The notes under the pieces were generated by a model. That model ran no database searches, had not been told where the DNA came from, and saw nothing but the letters and a program-made list of their open reading frames with translations. From NCBI RefSeq assembly GCF_026210795.1, contig NC_089449.1, positions 3,534,001 through 3,598,000 of the forward strand: DNA of 64,000 bases. Reading direction: 5' to 3'. Below, piece by piece: positions 56,191 to 64,000 of this stretch; positions within the stretch are counted from its first letter, which is position 1; each line of letters begins with the position of its first letter. Made by a program: the position numbers and the translations under genes. The stretch comes from Rhizophagus irregularis. Taxonomy: Eukaryota; Glomeromycota; Glomeromycetes; Glomerales; Glomeraceae.

Positions 56191-58231
56191 ATGTCAAAAC
56201 GTACTACAGAAGATATGGATATTTCGGACTTTAAAGTCCCAAAAGCTCCCTTCGGTCAACCCCAGGAAAAAATTAAGTCGATAAAAGAATTAGAGGGCAT
56301 TGGAGATTTTGAAGACCCTTGGGAAGACGAATATGAAACAGAGTCTGAAGAAGAAGTAGTTGAAGAGGAAAATAATGAGGACAAAGAAGGCGATGGTACG
56401 GAATTAGATAAAATTTAACGAAATGAGGGAATTTAACACCTTAATAATAGAAAATTATCATACGTTTTCTATAAAGAATATTTAATTAACATACGTTATT
56501 TAAATATTTATTTATTAATATAAAGAAATGGACGTTGAAGAAACTGAAGAATTACAAGTATATCTTCCTGGACAAGAATTGCAAAATGATGAGGTTCTCG
56601 AGGCTGATCAGTCAGCTTATGAAATGTTACATTCTATGAACGTAAGATGGCCATGCCTCAGTTTTGATATATTATGGGATAATTTAGGCGAAGACAGGAA
56701 AATGGTAGGAATTCAAGTTATTGTTGAAATTTTTTATTAATAGAAACGCGAACCTTTTTTTTAATTGAGTATATATAATTCAGTATCCTGCTACAACATA
56801 TATCGTCGCTGGAACACAGGCAGATAAACCAAAAAATAATGAATTGATAATAATGAAAATGTCCCAACTTCATAGAACGCAAAATGATGGTAATTATTTA
56901 TTCGTGCAACCATAGATTTGATTATGAGAATTGACCAAGTGTGTTTTTATTTAATTTAGATGATTTAAATGATTCTGACAAGGAATCTGTTGATTCGAAT
57001 AATGAAAAATTAGATGAAGATCCAATTTTGGAAGAGAAAAGTTTAAAACATTATGGAGGTGTCAATCGCGTTAGAGTCACGCCACAAAAAGATCTTCAAA
57101 TAGCTGCGTCTTGGGCTGATACGGGAAAAGTACATATTTGGGATTTGAGCCCAGTTGTAAAAGCATTAGACACCAAAGGTTACCAAATTTCGCAAAAGTC
57201 TTCTAAGCCATTATATACAATAGAGAGCCACAGCACTGAAGGATTTGCAATGGATTGGTCAGGAACTGTCCCCGGAAGGTGCGATATTTTATTTCTTGTG
57301 TTTATTTTTTCCTTTCCTTTATATATGATTTAACGTTCAAACTTACTTAACAGGCTGATAACAGGAGATAATCACACACATATTTATCTCACAACAAAGA
57401 CACAATCAAACTTTACAGCGGATCGAATACCATTCGTAGGTCACTCGTCATCAGTTGAAGATTTACAATGGTCTCCCACTGAAAAAAATGTATTTGCAAG
57501 TGCCTCGGCAGATCAAACAATACGTATATGGGATACTCGAAGCAAAAAGAAAGAAGTTTTATGTGTTAAGGCTCATGATGCGGACGTAAACGTTATTACT
57601 TGGAATCGGTTGGTTGTTATTTATTACTATTATTATTACTACTAAATTTAACAAAAATGATTAACATTATGAATTCTTTAGAAAAGTTGACTATCTGCTT
57701 GCTTCAGGTTCGGATGATGGTGTGATAAGTATATGGGATTTACGCACATTTGTAAAGTCAGTATTATATAGCAATTTTTATTATTTTTTATATAATCAAC
57801 AATTAAAATTCAGTTTTTCATCCTACCAGTAAAGAAACGAAACCTTCACCTGTTGCAAATTTCAAGTGGCATTCTGCGCCAATTACATCTATCGAATGGC
57901 ACCCCACTGAAGAATCGGTTTTTGGTGCATCAGGTGCAGACGACCAGATTTCTATATGGGATCTTTCGGTTGAACATGATCCCGAAGAAAATTCTGATAA
58001 GATTATCGGAAAAAGCGGTGTAGAAGTTCCTCCGCAGTTACTCTTTGTACACCAGGTAAAGTGTTGTAAAAAAAGCTTGGTATGGAATAATTTACAATCT
58101 AATATTGTTATCATTGATTGATTTAGGGTCAAAATGATATCAAGGAAGTACATTGGCATCAACAAATCCCTGGATGTATGATAAGCACAGCAGCTTCTGG
58201 ATTCAATATTTTCAAGACTGTTTCTGTATAA
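56191..58231 (+). CDS. RRB1: Glutamate-rich WD-repeat ribosome assembly protein
   Basis: Eight exons: 56191-56395, 56526-56704, 56784-56889, 56960-57278, 57354-57608, 57682-57756, 57830-58055 and 58127-58231, giving 489 residues. The N-terminus is acidic ([20 protein letters not shown]). It is followed by the CAF1C/H4-binding-like segment ([20 protein letters not shown]) and a WD40 propeller ([54 protein letters not shown], ending [13 protein letters not shown]). This order is that of yeast Rrb1 and animal GRWD1, nuclear chaperones of ribosomal protein L3 in 60S assembly. The junction of exon 1 to 2 (GD-EMDVEE) is needed because the unspliced frame ends at 56418. It shares its promoter with eIF3f. 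Confidence 0.93.
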
Positions 58232-58647
58232 ATAATATATTTAATCCGAGTGTTATTGTTCACACAGGATCATAAAATTTTAATTACTATTAATAATAAA
58301 ATTCGATTATCTATTTAAACTTTATTTGTACAATCATTTGTACAATCATTTGTATACAATAATAAAACTATACGCTCAAAAAGTAAGCACTAGTTTATAA
58401 ACAGCCTTAAATTATTCAAATGAACAACTGTTATTGTAAGCTATGTATAAAAAAAGTCATTTTATCAGGGGGTGTTTATTTTTGCTTGTTTAGAGTTTAA
58501 TATTTACACGAAAACGCAAACCTATTTCCGGATCAGGTAATCATGGAAAGGTACCTTAACAGTTAATAACAATTACATTATATAACTAGACTCGCATTTT
58601 CTATGACTCGTATTCCTAATATTCTTCAAAAACTATCTTGTTAGGAT
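58232..58647. other. RRB1 3' flank and CAF16 leader
   Basis: AT-rich 3' flank of RRB1. A possible 5'-UTR intron of CAF16 runs from a donor at about 58535 (gatcag|gtaatc) to the AG at 58643-58644, three bases before its ATG. This is a reading of splice signals only. Confidence 0.45.
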
Positions 58648-59900
58648 ATGTCTAATAACGAAGAATTGGCAATTGATGTTGAAGACCTCACCTTCAACTT
58701 CGGCGAATCTCCAGTTTTGGAGAACGTAACTTTTAAATTGCAGAAAGGAGCACGTTGTTTATTAGTTGGTAATTTTTTAAAAAAAATGAATTCATTTTTT
58801 TCTAAATTAATTTATTAGGTATTTACTTTTTTTTAATACTTTAGGTGCTAATGGAGCCGGGAAATCCACTTTATTGACGATATTGGCGGGAAAGAGAATG
58901 GTTCAAGATAAAGTCTTAGTTTTGGGAATGGATGCTTTTAAAGATTCTCCACTTGTACGTATAACATTCATTTACTTAAACCCCATGAATGATTCGAATA
59001 ACCTATCACTTTATTTTCTATAAACAGGGCGTCACTTATCTCGGTACCGAATGGGCAAATAACCCTGTTGTTAAGGGTGACGTTTTAGTCTCTACCCTTA
59101 TATCCAACATGAAAGGTGGTATATATCCCGAAAGAGTAAAAGAATTAATTCAAATAATGGACATTAATCCAAAATGGCGTATGCACCAAATATCCGACGG
59201 AGAAAGGCGTAGAGTGCAGCTTGTTTTAGGATTAATTAAACCCTGGACTTTATTACTCATGGATGAAATTACTGTTGATTTGGATGTATTGGTGCGTTCA
59301 GATTTATTGGAATTCTTAAAAAAAGAAACCGAAGAGAGGAATGCTACTTTAGTAAGTCATTTTAGAGTAAGTTAACTTTTATTTTTAGCTTCAATGATAA
59401 TAATTAACATATTCTTTGTTAAAAAAAGTTATATGCAACTCATATTTTTGATGGTAAGAAAATTATATTTATTTCTCTTCAATAAGTCCGATTTAAAGTT
59501 ACAAGATTCAAATTCCTTGTTTAACTATTTAGGACTTGGAGACTGGCCTACTCACATAACTCATATAAAACGTGGAAAAATCGTAGCATCCCACGATTTT
59601 CATAATAACTTTCCGGAATTGGACAATATGATGACCCAACAGCTTCTAATCAATAAGCAACAATTGACAAACCGACAATTATATAGAAATATGGGTTCAC
59701 CACTTTTAAAAGTTGTTGAACAATGGTTAAGAGAAGATTTAAGAGAACTTAGATTGCTTCAAGCTGAAGAAAGAAAAAAGGCCGAACAAGAAAGAGACAA
59801 AGTTTTGTTAGGAGAAGAAAAACCAAAGACCAAATGGGACATTTTATCGGATAATGTGGATAAATATGGCGATAAATATTATAATTATTGGGATCATTAA
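58648..59900 (+). CDS. CAF16: CAF16-type soluble ABC ATPase
   Basis: Five exons: 58648-58768, 58845-58954, 59028-59351, 59428-59452 and 59533-59900, giving 315 residues. It is a single ABC nucleotide-binding domain without membrane segments: Walker [10 protein letters not shown] (split by intron 1 just before it), signature [10 protein letters not shown], Walker B LLLMDE, D-loop VDLD. The 25-nt exon 4 encodes the conserved YATHIFDG H-loop region, with the switch histidine. The C-terminus is Lys/Glu-rich. The overall pattern is that of yeast Caf16, an ABC protein reported as associated with CCR4-NOT. Skipping the micro-exon would shift the frame, so it must be included. The same strand as RRB1 and the PQ-loop gene. 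Confidence 0.92.
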
Positions 59901-60647
59901 TTTTATTATACATATTTTATATTTATTTATATATATACACCTTATATTTCTATTTTTTGTATCTTATATTAATAATAAGTAATGTAAAGATAGAATGGCT
60001 ATTCAATATTCGTCCTTATTTTAGGTTGTACGATGTACCAAATAAAATGAGATAATAAAACTAATTTAGTATTTTTAAACGTTACAATGATGCATAAGTG
60101 TAACTTACGATTCATAATGCAAGATATATTTCTCAAATAATTAAAGGGTAACCATTACGTCACACTGCTTTATCTTTTCTTTTCTCGATTTTTAATTTTC
60201 CCTCCTTAAAGATATTCACTCATTAAAAACCCAAGGTTTCTTTCTTTTAATAAATTTAAAAAGTATTAGTAATAGACAGTTTATAGACAGGAATCTACAA
60301 AATTAAAGTCGCAAATTCTAAAGTAAATTACGCATTATTACCTTTTGAGATTTTAGCCTAAAACTAATAGTATAGTTATTGGCAATTTGTATCAAAATCC
60401 CTTAATCCCATTTAGAATTTGGTGAAGTCTCTCGACAAGAAAATTATAGTGAAATTCGTAAAACAGAAAAAATTGTACTTTTAATCTTTAAAAATAGATG
60501 TATGTAATTTTTTGAATGTAAATTTAACATAATTCATTGATATTTTTTTGTCAAGAGAATTTCTGGAGAGAGGGAGCATTTGTTAAATTAAATCTGGAGG
60601 AACCATCGAAATATAATTTTTAAATCTTATTCATCGTTAAGATTAAA
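59901..60647. other. Intergenic, no gene seen
   Basis: About 750 bp between CAF16 and the PQ-loop gene. No coding frame or RNA gene was recognised. The final 100 bp form the leader of the next gene. Confidence 0.6.
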
Positions 60648-61939
60648 ATGACACACTCATTCAGAGGCTTAGAGCCTGTTACGTGCATAACTGACAATCA
60701 ACCAATCGATGTATCTCTAAGCGTTTTTGTCGCATTTGGCTTGTTAATAAGCTTTTTACCACAGGTTTGGATAAAGTTTAATATTTTCATATATTAATTT
60801 TCTCACTTAACACAGATTATTTTTTACATTTTAATTAGGTATATAAAATTATTAAGTACAAAACGAGCGAAGGGATTAGTCCCTGGTTTCTCATGTTGGG
60901 AACTATGTCAGCAACTTGTGTTCTTTTTAATATTGTGATTTTACAATTTAACATCATAAAATGTTGTCGAGTTGTGGTAAGTTTATTATGAATAATTATT
61001 TTTATTCAATTTTTATCATTCTTTACTTATACTTATTTCTCACGTATTTTAGTCTCCCTTAACATGTTTTGAGAATATGTTGGGTATCATTCAACTTGCG
61101 ATTCTATGGGTTATGTGTTTGTTGATTTTAGTTCTCTTCATGTTATATTTTCCTTCACATCGGAAATTTGCACCATATATTCGACATCTTCATTTTAATA
61201 CACCACCAACTGAATGGTCAATTGAGTGGCGTGATTCTATTATAGTTTCAACTATTGTTACAATTCATATTATTTTTACCATAGTTGTTACAGTATTACT
61301 TTTATTTTTTTATGGTAATGAAGATATTAATTGGAAAGTGTTATGGGCAGAATTCTTGGGTATAGCGTCCATGATATTAATAAGCATTCAATTTATACCA
61401 CAATTATTTAGAACTTGGAAGCGTAAGGTAAACAATGAATTCACAGTAATAATGAATTCAAATATATTTATTATTTTTTTTAATTTAATTTTTAATTTAT
61501 TAATATTTTTTTTTCTCATTAGTCCGTTGGTGCGCTTAGTATTGAAATGATGATTATGCAAGTTGCCGGTTCATTTATTTTCGTTTATACTCTTTCAATT
61601 AGACCTAGTGTCACTTGGACCACATGGATTGTATTTTTTGTTTCAGGATGTTTACAAGGAATACTTCTCATCATGTGTGTTTGCTGGAATTATCGTTCCA
61701 GACGTCTTGGACATGGGCCATTTTATGTTAATGAAACTGATCAATTACTTGCTCGTGATGGTAGACCATTGATTCCCGATGAACGTACAGCGTTGATAAA
61801 TAAAGGTCATAAGAGAAATCCTTCTAATAGACCTATTATTTCAAGAAGTAGCAGCAATAACAACGCCGCTAATACTGTAAATAATAACAATAACAACAAT
61901 AATATTGAAAATAATAATAATTTGTCTGTGAAATTTTAA
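60648..61939 (+). CDS. PQ-loop repeat membrane protein
   Basis: Four exons: 60648-60764, 60839-60976, 61053-61427 and 61523-61939, giving 348 residues. About seven hydrophobic segments are visible. The two diagnostic PQ motifs occur in the first (SFLPQVYKIIKYKTSEGIS, across intron 1) and fifth segments (QFIPQLFRTWKRKSVGALS, across intron 3). Both introns therefore sit at or just after a PQ loop, which suggests that the duplication that made the family included them or that they are placed at module ends. The cytosolic tail is Ser/Asn-rich, ending in a run of Asn. PQ-loop proteins include lysosomal/vacuolar amino-acid exporters (cystinosin, Ypq) and SWEET-like sugar carriers; the cargo here cannot be told from sequence. 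Confidence 0.9.
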
Positions 61940-62334
61940 CATTTGTAATTTTATTATTTATTTGTTATAGAAGTGTAAATTATTTTTGTAACAATTTTGT
62001 TTTTATCAAATCTCTTTCTTTTAAATAGACATTTACCAATTTATTTTGTATACGATGAAAATATTTTGTAATAAATTAGTTTTAATTATTACATCATTAT
62101 AAAATATCAAAATTAAAAAATTAATAATACATGAGTTATGTCTTATCACATCAGATTTAAAAAAATGATAATGTAAATCATAGTAATGCCGGCCAGTTTC
62201 TTAATGCTGGTTGGATTTTTAGATGTGATTGTAGATTATGATCCGAAAAATTTTTTTTTTGAAAAAAATTTTTTTTTTTAACTGAAAATCTTCATAACAT
62301 TTTCATATTTCTACAAAGTCAACCATTAGTAGAT
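61940..62334. other. Intergenic between PQ-loop gene and RACK1
   Basis: Short spacer with the PQ-loop 3' flank and the RACK1 promoter/leader. A run of T and A (62250-62280) forms a simple palindrome. No gene is seen. Confidence 0.6.
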
Positions 62335-63979
62335 ATGACCGATACACTTTCACTCCGTGGAACGCTCGATGGTAATTATTAGAGACAGTCTATTTATTAT
62401 AAAATTATTTCATTTTTCAAAATTATTAATTAATAAAAAAATTTATTCATATATAGGCCATTCAAACTGGGTGACGGCTATTGGTAAATGTTCTTTGAGA
62501 AAAAAATATCATAAAATTTTATTCGACTATTTAATTAAATAGGTTAATCGTACATTTGTTAATTGTTATTTTTTCTTTTTTTTTTAAAAAAAATAATATA
62601 GCTACTACTTCAGAAAATCCCGATATGATTTTATCTGCTTCCCGTGGTGTGTAATTTTTCTCGAAATTATTACCGATTAATTAAATAACATTTAATATAA
62701 TTTACGGGAGGATACTATCTTCTATCTTTATATTAATATAGCATGAAATTATTAAAAGTCCAATTGGAATTTATCTGCAATTATCATTTTCTTGTTTGAG
62801 TTAAGAATCATAATATTGATGTTATTATGATTCATTATCGACAGATAAAACCATAATCGTTTGGAACCTAACCCGGGATGAAACCAATTATGGCGTACCT
62901 AAAAAGTCTCTCACAGGTCACAATCATTTTGTGCAAGATGTGGTCATTTCCTCTGATGGACAGTTTGCTTTATCTGCATCATGGGATAAAACTCTTCGCC
63001 TTTGGGATTTAAATACCGGGACAACAACTCGTCGTTTTGTGGGTCATGATAAAGATGTTCTTTCCGTATCTTTTTCACCTGATAATCGTCAAATTGTTTC
63101 GGGTTCAAGAGATAAGACTATCAAATTATGGAATACACTTGGAGAATGTAAATTCAATATTCAGGAAGACGGTCATTCTGAATGGGTCTCATGTGTAAGA
63201 TTTTCACCAAACCCATCAAATCCAGTAATTGTATCATGTGGTTGGGATAAACTTGTTAAGGTGATTATTTAAATACCTTTGAATTAATTAAACTTGGCAA
63301 AGATGTCATTATTTTTTAAAAAAAATATTTGCTACTTCGGAGGAGTAAATCTTCAATGAGACGAAAATCTAATCTGAGCCTAATTTATTTTTATTAAATT
63401 TATTGACTAATTCTTTTTTTTTATGATAAATTTCCTAATAATTTTTTATATATACCTATTTATTATAGGTTTGGGAACTTACTAAATGTAAACTTCGAAC
63501 AAACCATATTGGTCATACTGGATACATCAATACTGTAACTATTTCACCTGACGGTTCACTTTGCGCTTCAGGTGGAAAGGATGGTATTACAATGTTATGG
63601 GATCTTAACGAGGGCAAGCATTTGTACTCATTAGAAGCTGGTGATATTATCAATGCATTAGTTTTCAGTCCAAATCGTTATTGGTTGTGTGCTGCTACTG
63701 CATCATTCATTAAGATTTGGGATCTTGAAACAAAGACTGTTGTTGATGATCTTAAACCAGAATTTACGGAAACGGGTAAACAATCGAAAGATCCTGAATG
63801 TATTTCACTTGCTTGGTCTCCTGATGGTACTACTTTGTTTGCTGGTTATACAGGTAAAAAATTGTTCTAAACGAATATTATTGATTCATATTATCTATTC
63901 ATTCTCTTATTTATTATTTTTTTTTTCATTTATAATTTTAGACAATAATATTCGCGTATGGCAAGTCACTAGGATGTAA
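62335..63979 (+). CDS. RACK1: RACK1/Asc1-type 40S ribosomal WD40 protein
   Basis: Six exons: 62335-62371, 62457-62483, 62602-62646, 62845-63260, 63469-63853 and 63942-63979, giving 315 residues, the normal RACK1 length. Seven WD blades can be read ([75 protein letters not shown], final [11 protein letters not shown]). The Arg-Asp-Lys in blade 1 (SASRDK) is the ribosome-contact motif known in RACK1/Asc1. The protein sits on the head of the 40S subunit and scaffolds kinases; in fungi it is Cpc2/Asc1. Exons 1-3 are tiny (37, 27 and 45 nt). The fourth intron holds a snoRNA-like sequence (63296-63381). Confidence 0.96.
63296..63381 (+). ncRNA. U24/snR24-like box C/D snoRNA in RACK1 intron 4
   Basis: Within the 208-bp intron the sequence has a C-like box AAGATGT (63300-63306), the 14-nt antisense word ATATTTGCTACTTC (63325-63338) as I recall it from yeast snR24, a C'-like AATGAGAC (63355-63362, also as in snR24) and a D box CTGA (63374-63377). 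GGC and GCC flank the boxes and can form the terminal stem. U24 directs 2'-O-methylation of the large rRNA, and in yeast it is processed from the ASC1 intron, the orthologous host. The comparison is from memory; the C box deviates from the consensus RUGAUGA. Confidence 0.72.
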
Positions 63980-64000
63980 TATTTTATAGGAAAAAAAATA

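Noticed and set aside
1-64000. CRISPR arrays and bacterial operon features
   Set aside because: All short repeats seen are coding tandem repeats, microsatellites or inverted elements. Gene structure with introns is eukaryotic.
1-64000. tRNA and rRNA genes
   Set aside because: No cloverleaf-compatible A/B box pairs or rRNA-like GC-rich conserved stretches were noticed by eye; a tRNA scan could still reveal one.

Overview
The window reads as nuclear DNA of an early-diverging fungus, most likely an arbuscular mycorrhizal fungus of the Rhizophagus/Glomeromycotina type. Base composition is strongly AT-rich. Introns are short (about 60-220 bp) with GT..AG ends. The gene content is the set expanded in those fungi: Sel1-repeat proteins, TKL-like kinases fused to Sel1 arrays, BTB/BACK proteins, a Crinkler relic, and small foldback DNA elements. 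The species assignment is an inference from composition and families, not from a database match.

The window has two parts. Positions 1-54,000 are an accessory, duplication-rich region. In order it holds: a kinase relic (about 0.9-1.4 kb); two intact two-exon BTB-BACK genes (2.2-4.1 and 7.0-8.1 kb, minus strand) with BTB-BACK relics between them; a Sel1 gene with an Asn/Glu-rich tail (9.6-12.8 kb); a repeat district with a hAT-type MITE, a foldback element in a polypyrimidine tract and an array of exon-like modules (13.0-15.6 kb); a 23-repeat Sel1 array fused to a kinase (16.1-19.9 kb); a BTB-BACK-TLD relic and a broken Crinkler-type gene (21.7-25.5 kb); a Sel1 gene ending in a CaaX-like box (27.1-29.4 kb); a kinase-Sel1-TM-Sel1 gene (30.6-33.4 kb); relics (34.6-38.7 kb); two duplicated kinase-Sel1 genes on the minus strand (39.3-42.0 and 45.8-48.9 kb), the first truncated by an internal deletion; a roughly 1.1-kb tandem duplication of a divergent promoter with parts of both flanking genes (48.8-51.0 kb); and a further Sel1 gene (50.7-52.5 kb).

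Positions 54,600-64,000 are a compact housekeeping block: eIF3f (minus), then on the plus strand RRB1/GRWD1, CAF16, a PQ-loop membrane protein and RACK1. Four of these five act in translation, ribosome assembly or CCR4-linked regulation. The fourth intron of RACK1 carries what looks like a U24/snR24 box C/D snoRNA, the same host-guest pairing known for yeast ASC1.

The accessory genes look like a locally evolving modular family. One TKL-like kinase domain, with the same intron positions in three genes, and one Sel1 scaffold are combined in both orders (kinase-Sel1 and Sel1-kinase). Copies are made by tandem and segmental duplication and lost by deletion. Exon boundaries given below were deduced by reading frame, splice dinucleotides and similarity between copies; no transcript data were available.
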